Notes: generated from the sequence alone by a model not told the origin. A stretch of 47,794 nt of DNA from Syntrophomonadaceae bacterium (GCA_028706315.1 JAQWBP010000015.1:1-47794); one strand, 5' to 3'; numbered from the stretch's first letter, positions 34,925-44,030 are shown. A program made the numbers and translations.

Positions 34925-37297
34925 ATGAATGCAGTAATGAAGCAGGTTACAGACCCAACAACTATTGCGGTAAATTTCTTTCTGAACCTATACAGCGAGG
35001 AGTCCGTTGGGTATTTAATTATATTTGCTATTAACAAAAAAACAAATAAGAAAACTAGTTACCCGTTTCCCGCAACCGCGGAGGGAATATTAGCCGCGGC
35101 TACTAAGGCTGTAGGGTTATCAGATAATAATAACCTTCAAGTGTATTATTCCCTAGGGTTACAAAAAGAACTTCCACCAAGCAGCAGTAGACGCGGGACG
35201 GCAGCGGGAGTAGTGACAATCCCCGGCTTTTGGATGGATATTGATATAAAAGGTCCTGGGCATGCAGAAGAGAATCTACCGCTAACCCGGGAGGAAGCAG
35301 TAATATTTGCTAAAACCGTTATTCCACTACAGCCGAGTCTAATAATTTTTTCTGGTGGTGGCCTACAGGTGTATTGGCTATTTAGGGAACCCTGGGTTTT
35401 TGATGGCTATGATGAATGGGAAGCAGCTGCAAGTCTTTCCCGGCATTTCCAGCATACCCTCCGACATAAAGCACAAGAAAAAGGCTGGGAACTGGATGGC
35501 ACGGCTGACCTAGCCCGAGTACTGAGGCCACCAGGGACTTTTAATAACAAGCTGGAACCAGTAGAGGTTGTAATCCTGGAAGATAACCCAGCTGCACGTT
35601 ATAACCCCGAGGACTTTGGGCCATACATGTTGGAATATGAGGAGTTACCCTACTGGGACGGTACAACTGGAGAGGATTTTCCACCAGCCGTCATTGATCC
35701 GATCATAAAAGGTTGTCAGTGGATGCGGCATTGCCGGGATAATGCGGACAGGCTACCTGAGCCGGAATGGTACGCACTACTTTCAGTCCTGGCTTGCTGC
35801 GAGAATGGCAACGAACTGGCTCATGAGTGGAGCAAGCCCTATCCAGGGTATAGCCCGGAGGAAACTGACCGAAAGTTTAACCAGTCGATTAAGGCTTCGG
35901 GACCTAGAACCTGCCAGTATATCAGGGAGAATTTGAATGTAGAATATTGTAGTAAATGTAAGCGAAAAGTAAAAAGTCCTGCTGTTTTGGGATTACCTAA
36001 AAAACGGGCTTACTTTGATGAGCAGGGAACCTTTATCCCCGCCTGGTTAGCTGAGGACTTGATGGTTGAGTATTATATCAAAAATGCGGCGAGTGATTTC
36101 TGGATTTATGAAAACGGGGTTTACAGACCTGGTGGTGATAAGGTTTTAGCCGCAGCAGCTCAACGTAAATTAGGAACGTTTACACGGACAAGCCGGATAA
36201 GAGAAACCCTAGATTTTATAAGGCGGGCTTCTTATACGGAATTACCCAAACCTAATCGAAATTTTATAAATGTTAGGAACGGGCGGCTAGAGTGGCGAAC
36301 TGGAAAGTTGTACTCACACAGTCCGGGGACATTCGAAATCGTACAGTTACCAGTAAACTATGATCCTGCAGCCACCTGCCCGGTTTTTGACCGATACCTT
36401 GAGACTACCCTAGACAAAGATGCAGCGCAGTTGGCTATAGAGATTATTGGATATTGCCTTATACCGGATACACGCTATGAGAAAGCTTTTATGCTGACCG
36501 GAAGTGGTAGGAACGGTAAAAGTATCTTCCTATCAGTAATTGATAACCTAATAGGAACCGAAAACGTATCCCATATAGCCCTGCAGGATCTAGAAGAAAA
36601 CAAATTTAAAGCAGCTGGGTTACTAGGAAAATTGGTTAATACTTTTGCAGACCTTGATAGCCGAGCACTAAAAAGTACTACACTTCTAAAAATGTTGACC
36701 TCTGGGGATCCCATAGACGCCGAAAAAAAATTTAAGGATGGCTTTACCTTCACAAACTATGCACGACTAATTTTTAGTGCGAATACGATACCGCGAACAA
36801 GTGATACAACATTCGCATTTTATGAACGCTGGGTAATTCTTCCCTTTGAGCGGGTTTTTGATGTAAATAACCCTAATACGGATCCGGGTTTACGTGAAAA
36901 ATTATCAGCGCCAGAAGAGCTGTCAGGCATCCTGAACAAAGCACTCATTGGGTTGCAAAACTTATATCTGCTGGGAGGTTTTACCCAGCCCGCAAGTGTA
37001 CGTGCGGCTTTGAGCGAGTACAAGAAACAAAACGATTCAGTATTGGCTTTCTGTGATGAATGTGTAGAACCAGGGAGGTTTGTAAGCAAAGCTGCTTTTT
37101 ACAATGCCTATAAAATGTGGTGCGAACAGCAAGGGCTACGACCTGTTAGCCAAAAGAGATTGAAACCCAGTCTTTTGCAATCCTTTCCAAATGTTACTGA
37201 AGCACGCGATGGGAATTATGGTTCACGTGGCTGGGTTGGTATTCAACTAAATGATGAAGCACCTTCAATAATAGAGTTCGGCAGATACTTAGATTAA
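34925..37297 (+). CDS. Primase-helicase (P4/D5-type replication protein)
   Basis: This 790-aa protein should start replication of the excised element. The N-terminal half has a primase-polymerase fold: GFWMDIDIKG (metal-binding Asp pair, about 110), IIFSGGGLQVYWLF and DLARVLRPPGTFNNK. A cysteine pair (CSKCKRK, about 345) follows. The C-terminal half is an SF3/D5-type helicase with Walker A TGSGRNGKS (about 522), TFADLDSRAL, the LTSGDPIDAEKKFK region and LIFSANTIPRTSD. I chose ATG 34925 (GGAG upstream) over a frame start at 34880, which overlaps the HTH gene. The iteron array follows at once. Confidence 0.92.
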   Translation: MNAVMKQVTDPTTIAVNFFLNLYSEESVGYLIIFAINKKTNKKTSYPFPATAEGILAAATKAVGLSDNNNLQVYYSLGLQKELPPSSSRRGTAAGVVTIPGFWMDIDIKGPGHAEENLPLTREEAVIFAKTVIPLQPSLIIFSGGGLQVYWLFREPWVFDGYDEWEAAASLSRHFQHTLRHKAQEKGWELDGTADLARVLRPPGTFNNKLEPVEVVILEDNPAARYNPEDFGPYMLEYEELPYWDGTTGEDFPPAVIDPIIKGCQWMRHCRDNADRLPEPEWYALLSVLACCENGNELAHEWSKPYPGYSPEETDRKFNQSIKASGPRTCQYIRENLNVEYCSKCKRKVKSPAVLGLPKKRAYFDEQGTFIPAWLAEDLMVEYYIKNAASDFWIYENGVYRPGGDKVLAAAAQRKLGTFTRTSRIRETLDFIRRASYTELPKPNRNFINVRNGRLEWRTGKLYSHSPGTFEIVQLPVNYDPAATCPVFDRYLETTLDKDAAQLAIEIIGYCLIPDTRYEKAFMLTGSGRNGKSIFLSVIDNLIGTENVSHIALQDLEENKFKAAGLLGKLVNTFADLDSRALKSTTLLKMLTSGDPIDAEKKFKDGFTFTNYARLIFSANTIPRTSDTTFAFYERWVILPFERVFDVNNPNTDPGLREKLSAPEELSGILNKALIGLQNLYLLGGFTQPASVRAALSEYKKQNDSVLAFCDECVEPGRFVSKAAFYNAYKMWCEQQGLRPVSQKRLKPSLLQSFPNVTEARDGNYGSRGWVGIQLNDEAPSIIEFGRYLD

Positions 37298-37299
37298 AA

Positions 37300-37544
37300 T
37301 AGCCACCTTTAGCCAGGTTTTAGCCAGGATTGTAGCCAGGATTAAACCGCGCTAATTGGGGTTTAGCCAGGATAGCCAGGGTTAATGCTATTAATTAATA
37401 AAAAGTTGAAAAGGCGGGGGTGTAGATATAGAAAGGTAAATATATAAAAGGTTTCTGAATAAAGCTGGCTATCCTGGCTAAAGGTGGCGTGGCGAAGGTT
37501 ACAGAGGTTGTAACCCTGGCTAAAAGGTGGCTCAACCCTGGCTA
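37300..37544. repeat. Iteron array, candidate replication origin
   Basis: TAGCCAGG occurs exactly at 37310, 37321, 37333, 37364 and 37373, with a variant (TAGCCACC) at 37300. The inverted form CCTGGCTA occurs at 37473, 37515 and 37537, with variants near 37464, 37483 and 37527. Spacings of 11, 12 and 31 bp keep the sites on one helix face. An AT-rich stretch with ATTAATTAATAAAA lies between the two groups. This resembles a plasmid or satellite origin that an initiator binds; the primase-helicase gene ends only 3 nt before it. Confidence 0.75.
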
Positions 37545-37745
37545 TTGAATCGAAAGGAGGTTATAGAAGTAAAAGATCATGATTATAATGACCCGAAATT
37601 GTCCCTATTTCTAGAAGCGGTTAGGCCTGAGATAAAAAACTTGTTTAATGATCTCATCTGTAAAAAGGGCTATGAGGAAGGATTATATATTTTTGAGCAG
37701 CTGCTGGCAGAACTGGTGGCTAAGGTAGGACTTGATGCGGTATAG
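37527..37745 (+). CDS. Small acidic protein after the iterons, start unclear
   Basis: A frame of up to 72 aa ends KKGYEEGLYIFEQLLAELVAKVGLDAV and is helical and acidic; I do not recognise it. Its start is puzzling. GTG 37527 and TTG 37545 lack an SD and lie inside the iterons. A perfect AAAGGAGG (37553-37560) is followed at 8 nt by the in-frame codon GTA, not a normal start. The short coding region may be real with an unusual start, or a fragment. Confidence 0.45.
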   Translation: MAQPWLLNRKEVIEVKDHDYNDPKLSLFLEAVRPEIKNLFNDLICKKGYEEGLYIFEQLLAELVAKVGLDAV

Positions 37746-38000
37746 GAGTAGTGATGATCTAATAGGCTGCCCAGGGGAAACAGCTGACATCAAGGTAATA
37801 CCTGAAAATATTTTTAAGGAGATGATTAATAAAAATACAATTGGAAAATATTAGGCCCCCCAGTCAGAAAAACGAAAATCCCTGAGAAGCCTAGGGACCG
37901 GGATGGGACCAAGACAAAGGAGATTTTTCGAAAAATCTCACGCGAGGGGGGTGTCCATGATCTGGCAAATAACAGAAAAATATGCGGGGGGTGAAAACGA
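37746..38000 (+). other. 255-bp gap before the ClpP-like gene
   Basis: No supported gene. A perfect 20-bp palindrome GAGATTTTTCGAAAAATCTC is at 37920-37939. A reading frame without start (EKPRDRDGTKTKEIFRKISR) runs just before the protease and may be the tail of a lost phage gene. Confidence 0.35.
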
Positions 38001-38792
38001 TTGAAAGATAAAAAACGGATGGCAGTAATAAAGCAGTCAATGAAGCCTAACACACTGGATATGTATATTTACGGTGATGTTGTGGATGATTACTTCGACT
38101 GGCGGACAGATCAGATTATTGAAAGTGAGACTTCAGCTAATTACTTCAGAGATGAGTTGGCCAAGTATCCTAATGTCAGTCAAATTAATGTCTACATAAA
38201 TTCAATCGGTGGGTCCCTGGTTGAAGGGATGGGAATCTACAATCAGCTGAAACGCCACTCGGCTAAAAAGACTGTCTATATCGATGGTTTCGCGTGTTCG
38301 GTGGCCTCAGTAATTGCTATGGCAGGTGATAAGGTTATCATGCCAAGGAATACCATGATGATGATCCATAATTGCTGGGTTACTGCTATAGGTAATTCCC
38401 GTGAACTCAGGAAAGCTGCTGATGACCTGGACGTTATTATGAAAGGCAACCGCCAGGCGTACCTTGATAAATCAGGCGGGAGAATATCAGAGAAAAAGCT
38501 TATTGAGTTTTTGGCTGCTGAGACCTGGCTAACTGCTGAAGACTGTATAAAATACGGTCTGGCTGATGAGTATGCTGCCAACAATGCAGATCTGACTGAG
38601 GCGAAGCAGGTATTAAATAGCCTGATTAATTCTAATCAGCGGCTGGCAGCTAAATTAAAAGACACGTTTAGGGACACGAATAAGGACTCCGTTCAGAGTA
38701 ACAAGACTAGAGTGAAATTAGCAGCCCTATTAGGAGGTCTAAAACCTTCAGACATAGTAAAAGCGGCTATAGAAAAAGAGAGGAGAAGCTAA
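38001..38792 (+). CDS. ClpP-like phage prohead protease
   Basis: The 263-aa protein matches the ClpP-related head-maturation proteases: INVYINSIGGSLVEGMGIYN, the nucleophile Ser in DGFACSVASVIAMAGD (about 95), the His in MMMIHNCW (about 117), and AETWLTAEDCIKYGLADE. In tailed phages it trims scaffold and capsid proteins. Here no capsid or scaffold gene is present, so its substrate is unknown. The start is TTG 38001 behind GGGGGGTGA. It is followed by a TAATG overlap with the next gene. Confidence 0.9.
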   Translation: MKDKKRMAVIKQSMKPNTLDMYIYGDVVDDYFDWRTDQIIESETSANYFRDELAKYPNVSQINVYINSIGGSLVEGMGIYNQLKRHSAKKTVYIDGFACSVASVIAMAGDKVIMPRNTMMMIHNCWVTAIGNSRELRKAADDLDVIMKGNRQAYLDKSGGRISEKKLIEFLAAETWLTAEDCIKYGLADEYAANNADLTEAKQVLNSLINSNQRLAAKLKDTFRDTNKDSVQSNKTRVKLAALLGGLKPSDIVKAAIEKERRS

Positions 38793-39478
38793 TGAGATTA
38801 TTAATCGAGAATTTATTTAACAGAAAAGAAGTGGAGGTCGAGGAAATGCCAGAACCTATACAGTTGAAAGCGGGCCAGTCTTATATGGCCCTGGTGAACG
38901 AGGAACTTAACACCAAAACTGCTGCACCGATAGAAGCAGAGATAATCAGGCTGAGGAAAGCCCAGGAGGAAGCCCGGGCGATGTGGTTTAAAAAGAATCC
39001 TGGCGGGGTTCCGGTCATCCGGGGCCAGGTTCAGCTCCCTGACCATGATGACGAGATTATTAAAACCATGGGATTAATCAAGGCGCGCCTGGAGGCTAAA
39101 GAAAAGGAACTTCGGGAAACTCGGTATAAGTGCCAGCCAGATTTGGGGCTTATGTCCCTGGCTCGACAGTTGGACCGGTTGGGAAGCCACCAGGTGGCAG
39201 CGCGGTTATTTAGCCAGTTTGCGAAAACGGTAAACGAACAGATGGACATATTAAATAAGATAGAACGGCTATACCGCGGGCAATACTATGCACCCCAGAA
39301 CTTTGGGCGACTGCAGGAGGTACTCCGTGAGATGATATCAGCTCTAAACCAAGTTGGGATACCAACCTATGACAGAAAGGAACTGGAGGCCCAATTCGCT
39401 GACCGGCTGGCCATGTTAAGGCAGCAGCGCGTGGATCAGGATGACCGCTTGACAAAGTTGCGAAGTTTAATTGACTAA
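38792..39478 (+). CDS. Coiled-coil protein of unknown function
   Basis: I do not recognise this 228-aa protein. It is rich in charged helices, with likely coiled coils at about 45-65 and 90-115, and a segment WFKKNPGGVPVIRGQVQLPD. The ATG overlaps the protease stop, so they are translated together. In place of the usual capsid gene after a ClpP-like protease, it may be a scaffold- or chaperone-like partner. Confidence 0.72.
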   Translation: MRLLIENLFNRKEVEVEEMPEPIQLKAGQSYMALVNEELNTKTAAPIEAEIIRLRKAQEEARAMWFKKNPGGVPVIRGQVQLPDHDDEIIKTMGLIKARLEAKEKELRETRYKCQPDLGLMSLARQLDRLGSHQVAARLFSQFAKTVNEQMDILNKIERLYRGQYYAPQNFGRLQEVLREMISALNQVGIPTYDRKELEAQFADRLAMLRQQRVDQDDRLTKLRSLID

Positions 39479-39531
39479 GTACCCACCTGCCATTGACCCT
39501 CCCGGCTCACTAAATAGCTAGGGAGGGGGTA

Positions 39532-39873
39532 GTGGCAAATAGCCTTAAAATATCAAATGGAGAGGAGAAAAAAACATTGAAAGAAGTAAACATAAAACTT
39601 GACCGGGAGCGTACTTTAAAACTTGACCTTAACGCTTTTTGTCTATTAGAGCAGAGATTTGAAAATATTGATCGGGCACTAAAAGAACTAGAGCGAGGCT
39701 CAATGCAGGCTATTAGAACCTTACTATGGACCGCATTGGCCCATGAGGACCCTCTTTTAACTGAAGAAGAAGCCGGGAAATTAGTAACTATTGAGAATAT
39801 TGAAGAAGTTGTGGGAGCAATAGCTAAAGCTTTGGGGGAAGCAAAACCAAGAAATTACAGCCCCGGCAATTAG
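39532..39873 (+). CDS. Phage tail assembly chaperone-like protein
   Basis: The 113-aa protein starts with a short beta-rich part (KEVNIKLDRERTLKLDLNAF), followed by helices (LLEQRFENIDRALKEL, RTLLWTALAHEDPLLTEEEA). This architecture and its place directly before the tape-measure gene match tail assembly chaperones (gpG-like, TAC). Such proteins coat the tape measure during tail assembly. Start GTG 39532 follows GGGAGGGGG. I see no obvious slippery site for a frameshift extension. Confidence 0.75.
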   Translation: MANSLKISNGEEKKTLKEVNIKLDRERTLKLDLNAFCLLEQRFENIDRALKELERGSMQAIRTLLWTALAHEDPLLTEEEAGKLVTIENIEEVVGAIAKALGEAKPRNYSPGN

Positions 39874-39885
39874 GGAGGGATATTA

Positions 39886-42456
39886 ATGGCAATAGAAATA
39901 GGCAATATGGTAGCAAAGGTAAGTATGGACCAGACCGGCTTTCAGCAGGGTATATCGAAATTAAACCGTGAGCTCAAAGTAGTACAGTCTGAATTTAGAG
40001 CCTCCTCCGCCCAGTTGGGTGACTTCGGGAAAAGTACAGAGGGACTAAAACTTAAAGCAAATTCCCTTACTAAACAATTAGATTTGCAAAAGCAAAGAGT
40101 ACAGGCCTTGGAAGGTGCCTATAAAAAATCAGTAGAGACTAAAGGCGCCGATGCAAAGGCTACCCAGAACCTTGAGATTCAGCTTAACAAAGCCCGGGAA
40201 CAGATGGCCAGGACTGAAAATACCCTCAAAAGTGTAACTGCCGAGATAGAAAAACAAAGCAACAAGTGGCACCAACTGTCTACTGGGTTGCAAGAGGCCG
40301 GCACCAAACTAAAGGGTATGGGTGGCAAGCTCGCAGACGTTGGCAAAAATCTTTCCATGAAAATAACTGCACCACTAGCAGCTCTGGGTGGGATGGCAGT
40401 TAAGACCGGCATAGACTTCGAAGCCGCTATGTCTGAAGTTGGTGCAATATCCGGGGCGACTGGTGAGGAGCTGGCAGCACTGGCGGCTAAAGCTAAGGAG
40501 CTGGGAGCTACCACTAAGTTTAGCGCCTCAGAAGCAGCCGAAGGCTTAAAGTATATGGTAATGGCCGGGTGGGATACACAGCAGCAACTGGCAGGGTTAC
40601 CTGGAGTGCTGAACCTAGCCGCCGCATCTGGTGAGGATTTGGGACGGGTTTCTGATATAGTGACCGATGCTATGACAGCGTTTGGTATGGAAGCAGCCCG
40701 AGCTGGAGAGTTTGCCGACACCCTGGCGGCTGCAGCATCAAGCTCAAATACTAATGTGGGAATGTTAGGTGAATCCTTTAAATACGTTGCACCAGTAGCC
40801 GGGGCACTCGGGTATTCGGTAAAAGATGCTTCTATTGCCCTGGGTTTAATGGCTAATGCAGGTATAAAAGGAACTCAGTCTGGTACTGCCTTGCGTGCTA
40901 CCCTAACCCGGTTAGTAAAACCACCCAGGGAAGCAGCCGATGCTTTAAATAGTTTAGGTATATCGATTAAAAACAGTGACGGAAGCATGAAGAGCTTAAG
41001 CGAAGTAATGGGGAGTGTACGCGCAGCATTTGCTAACCTAACCCCGGACCAGCAGGCTTTTTATGCGGCTCAAATAGCTGGGCAGGAAGCTATGTCTGGC
41101 CTACTGGCTATAGTCAATACATCCGAACAGGATTATAACAAGCTCAGCGATGCTATTAATGGTAGCGCTGACGCGGCGAATCGTATGGCTAAAGAGATGC
41201 AGGATAATCTTCATGGGCGCTTAGTTGAATTAAAAAGTGCACTGGAGGGCGTAGCTATACAATTGTATGATGTAATGCAACTGGTATTAGAAAATATAGT
41301 AGCATCACTACAAAACCTTGTAGCCTGGTTTGCTAACCTCAGCCCGGCTATGCAAAAAAACATAGTAATTATTGCCGGACTTGCTGCAGCTATTGGCCCA
41401 CTATTAATGATGATAGGGCAAATGGCTATAGGAATTGCAGCGATTACTACCGTTGTCGGAAAAGCGGCATTAGCTTTTTCAGCAGCTGGAGGAGCAGCCG
41501 GGATATTAGGGGGTGCACTTACAGTATTAACCGGACCGATAGGTATAGCCATAACTGCTATCACTGCAGTAGTAGCAGCAGGGGTATTACTGTATAAGAA
41601 CTGGGACACGATTAAGGAAAAAGCCGTAGAGCTAGGGCAAAAAATAGCTGAATCATGGGAAGCACTTAAAAATAAAGTAATTGCCATTTGGGATACCATA
41701 AAGAACGCAGTAGTTGGTGCTTTCCAGTGGATGTACGACCATAACTACTATTTTCAGTGGATAGTTGATGTAGTCACAAAAGCCTGGGAAATGATCCGGT
41801 ATGTTACTGAGACTGTTTGGAACGCTGTCTCAGGTTTTTTGACAGCCTTATGGGCCCGTATTCGCAACCAGGCTGAAAATATGTGGGGTGCTATCTATGG
41901 TGTTATTAAAAATACAACTGATCGCATACAGGAATGCTTTGACGGACTTGTGAACTCTGCTTTTAATTGGGGCAAAAACCTACTGGGTGAATTTATTAAC
42001 GGGATTAAGTCTATGATGTCAGCTCTATGGGACACATTAACTGATATTGGAGAGACCGTGGCGGGATTCCTGGGCTTTCATAGCCCAACCAAGTTAGGAC
42101 CAGGCCGCTTTGCTGATGAGTGGGCGCCTAACTTTATGAAGATGTTTGCAGAGGGTATTGAAGAAAATACACCACTACTTCAAAAAAGCCTTATTAGAGC
42201 AGCTAAGGAACTGGGAACAGTGCAAGTACGCTTTGCTATGCCGGCTATCTCAGAGCTGGGGGTTACAGCCCGCATGGCCCTACTTACACCCAGTGGCATT
42301 ATGTCAAGCACCAGTATAATGAATTCATCTTCAAGTACAACGACACACGGCCCTATCATTTTTCAACCTGGCGCGATTCAGATCCATGGCCATAATGCTG
42401 ATGAGGTAATGGATAAGCTTACCCGGGAATTGCACAAGCGTGGGGTTGGATTCTAA
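39886..42456 (+). CDS. Phage tail tape measure protein
   Basis: The 856-aa protein has the TP901-type tape-measure start (GFQQGISKLNRELKVVQSEF), a coiled coil (about 55-140), a conserved core with TKFSASEAAEGLKYMVMAGW and GIKGTQSGTALRATLTRLVKPP, and two to three hydrophobic segments (about 500-570) that would cross the host membrane during DNA entry. The end has FLGFHSPTKLGPGRFADEWAPNF, typical of these proteins. It sets tail length in Siphoviridae-like phages. It is intact, yet no tail tube or baseplate genes accompany it. Confidence 0.93.
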   Translation: MAIEIGNMVAKVSMDQTGFQQGISKLNRELKVVQSEFRASSAQLGDFGKSTEGLKLKANSLTKQLDLQKQRVQALEGAYKKSVETKGADAKATQNLEIQLNKAREQMARTENTLKSVTAEIEKQSNKWHQLSTGLQEAGTKLKGMGGKLADVGKNLSMKITAPLAALGGMAVKTGIDFEAAMSEVGAISGATGEELAALAAKAKELGATTKFSASEAAEGLKYMVMAGWDTQQQLAGLPGVLNLAAASGEDLGRVSDIVTDAMTAFGMEAARAGEFADTLAAAASSSNTNVGMLGESFKYVAPVAGALGYSVKDASIALGLMANAGIKGTQSGTALRATLTRLVKPPREAADALNSLGISIKNSDGSMKSLSEVMGSVRAAFANLTPDQQAFYAAQIAGQEAMSGLLAIVNTSEQDYNKLSDAINGSADAANRMAKEMQDNLHGRLVELKSALEGVAIQLYDVMQLVLENIVASLQNLVAWFANLSPAMQKNIVIIAGLAAAIGPLLMMIGQMAIGIAAITTVVGKAALAFSAAGGAAGILGGALTVLTGPIGIAITAITAVVAAGVLLYKNWDTIKEKAVELGQKIAESWEALKNKVIAIWDTIKNAVVGAFQWMYDHNYYFQWIVDVVTKAWEMIRYVTETVWNAVSGFLTALWARIRNQAENMWGAIYGVIKNTTDRIQECFDGLVNSAFNWGKNLLGEFINGIKSMMSALWDTLTDIGETVAGFLGFHSPTKLGPGRFADEWAPNFMKMFAEGIEENTPLLQKSLIRAAKELGTVQVRFAMPAISELGVTARMALLTPSGIMSSTSIMNSSSSTTTHGPIIFQPGAIQIHGHNADEVMDKLTRELHKRGVGF

Positions 42457-42466
42457 ATGGTATAAT

Positions 42467-42488
42467 CCAGCTTATAAGAGCTGGTTTA
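42467..42488 (+). terminator. Weak terminator after the tape measure gene
   Basis: CCAGCT and AGCTGG enclose a 6-nt loop and are followed by TTTATAT on the plus strand, 10 nt after the stop. Just downstream an SD-like AGGAG precedes a 17-codon frame, perhaps the stub of a lost tail gene. Confidence 0.45.
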
Positions 42489-42600
42489 TATAGGAGCATT
42501 CCTTTGGACGTGCTTAAAAATTCTCCTTTCTTTGCCCCTGGGGGCCCTCAATTTTGAGGAACCCTGGGGGTTTAATAGTAACCCTGGGGAGGCGGTAGAA

Positions 42601-42984
42601 ATTACTAACCAGGTCAAAATAAACTATCTGCAACGGTATTCAACACTAACACTGGAGACGAAAAGGGCTCTGGCCGAAGTAGACTACTGGATGGAACTAC
42701 ACAGTAAGGCAGCTAGCTTTCTCACTGACGCAGTAATGAAAAAGATAAGAAACGTGGTAAGCGATTTATACCAGCGGGCAATATACTTACAATCCGTTTG
42801 CAACGCCCTCCAGGGGAGCATAAGCGCTGTGGAAGATGAACGGTACCAGCAGCTGTTAAAATACAGATATATTGGTGGGTTAACGTTTGAACAGATTGCA
42901 GAAAAAATGTTTTACTGCCCACGATATATTCTGCGATTACATAAAAAAGCACTGGAGGGAATAACCCTGCTGGATGCTAAATGA
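42601..42984 (+). CDS. ArpU/DUF1492-like late-gene regulator
   Basis: The protein (127 aa from ATT 42601; frame open from TTG 42532) ends with a sigma-region-4-like helix-turn-helix: YQQLLKYRYIGGLTFEQIAE followed by CPRYILRLHKKALE. This matches ArpU/RinA-type regulators that activate late phage genes. The start is unusual: the only SD, GGGGAGG (42586-42592), is 8 nt before an ATT codon, and the TTG at 42532 has none. The first 23 residues of the longer frame look non-coding. Confidence 0.78.
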   Translation: MTNQVKINYLQRYSTLTLETKRALAEVDYWMELHSKAASFLTDAVMKKIRNVVSDLYQRAIYLQSVCNALQGSISAVEDERYQQLLKYRYIGGLTFEQIAEKMFYCPRYILRLHKKALEGITLLDAK

Positions 42985-43061
42985 AAAATCCCCTAAATTC
43001 CTCACTCAATCCACTTGTGGATTCATTAACAATGAGCATTTCTTGGAGTCTTCCTAAGCTG

Positions 43062-43169
43062 TCAGGGATGTGGTCGGCCTCCGGTACTTTCGCTCAAAAA
43101 TGAGCAAAAGTCTCTACCCAATACAGTATGTCTGTCGCTGTCATAGTTGATTTTAATAAGTTCATTCAT
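43062..43169 (-). pseudogene. Internally deleted antA antirepressor copy
   Basis: This 35-codon frame reads MNELIKINYDSDRHTVLGRD and then jumps to FCSFLSESTGGRP. It equals the antA copy at 43970-44224 with 28 internal codons missing. The junction lies on AGACTT, which occurs at both deletion edges in the longer copy. It still has an SD (AAGGAGG) and follows the HTH gene 43182-43382. Confidence 0.8.
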
Positions 43170-43181
43170 GAGTTGGCCTCC

Positions 43182-43382
43182 TTATCGCTGTATCCGCTTA
43201 CGGTTATTAGGTAACCGGTCTAGGTATCTTTGTAAATTGCTCGGGTAAACTATCCATTTACCACCTAGCTTGCTGCCTAGTATTTCTCCGTTCTGGAGCC
43301 GTGTATATAACCAGGTGGAACCACGGTGAAGAAAAGTACGAACTTCTTCAAAAGACATCGGTCGTTCTAACTGTTTTGGCAC
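43182..43382 (-). CDS. Small HTH (excisionase-like) protein
   Basis: The 66-aa protein is a single HTH_17-type domain: MSFEEVRTFLHRGSTWLYTR, then GEILGSKLGGKWIVYPSNLQRYL. The start GTG 43382 follows GGAGGG. It lies in the minus-strand regulatory cluster, with the deleted antA copy 12 nt downstream. It may be an excisionase or a repressor-like regulator. Confidence 0.8.
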   Translation of the reverse strand: MPKQLERPMSFEEVRTFLHRGSTWLYTRLQNGEILGSKLGGKWIVYPSNLQRYLDRLPNNRKRIQR

Positions 43383-43514
43383 GACTTATCCCTCCTTTCG
43401 TGACATCCTTTTACTGTAGCAATAAATTTAGACTACTCAATTTTGAGTATTCAAATTATAAATTATTGTCCTTCCCTCATAGTAACTAGGAGAGTCGGCG
43501 TACTCACCTAGTTA

Positions 43515-43796
43515 CTAACGGAGTTTTTCTTTTTGCTCCATCCAGGCATCTAGAGCCTCCTCCCGGATCAGGATACGGGTACCAACTCTAACGTGAGGGA
43601 TCTCACCTTTGCGAAGGAGCTCCCTTAACTTGGTTTCGCCTAGGGTCCCCTGGAAGTATTCTTCAAGCGCTGTTTTAACAGTAAATGTGCGTTTTTGGTA
43701 TTGCCCTTCAATACTGGGGTTCGATAATTTTTTACCACATTCGTGGCAAAATTTCGCCCCATCTACAGCCTTAGTTCCGCACTCTGAACAAAACAT
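43515..43796 (-). CDS. Zinc-ribbon plus HTH protein
   Basis: The 93-aa protein fuses an N-terminal zinc ribbon (FCSECGTKAVDGAKFCHECG, two CxxC pairs) to an HTH_17/excisionase domain (LGETKLRELLRKGEIPHVRVGT and ALDAWM). I chose ATG 43796 (GGAGA at 7 nt) over a longer frame to 43859 that lacks an SD and runs into the ORF6N remnant. It is probably a DNA-binding regulator of the element. Confidence 0.78.
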   Translation of the reverse strand: MFCSECGTKAVDGAKFCHECGKKLSNPSIEGQYQKRTFTVKTALEEYFQGTLGETKLRELLRKGEIPHVRVGTRILIREEALDAWMEQKEKLR

Positions 43797-43839
43797 CAAT
43801 AAATCTCCTTTAGCTGCGGAAAATTCCGCATCGAAATTG

Positions 43840-44030
43840 CTAGTTACGGTAATATTCATCTACCAGGATTTCATAAGCCTCCCAGGCTTTATCTGTATTT
43901 AAGGATTTTGCATGGAGCCATGCTCCCTTTTCGGCCCAGAGGTAGAGTTTATTAAGATTAGGCGCGACATTACAATTTGTAAGGTTGCCCTTGAACTCCA
44001 GGGGTATTCATTAAGTGAAGACCCTTTTGG
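43840..44030 (-). pseudogene. ORF6N-type antirepressor remnant
   Basis: In a frame not open from any start, the minus strand reads EFKGNLTNCNVAPNLNKLYL, then WAEKGAWLHAKSLNTDKAW and EAYEILVDEYYRN before a stop at 43840. This is the end of the ORF6N domain of phage antirepressors. Two stops precede it (near 44000-44010), and it runs out of frame with the antA fragment joined upstream. It looks like a rearranged, dead gene. Confidence 0.65.

Noticed and set aside
37300-37544. CRISPR-like array
   Set aside because: The 8-bp unit, irregular short spacing and both orientations fit iterons, not CRISPR repeats and spacers; no cas genes.
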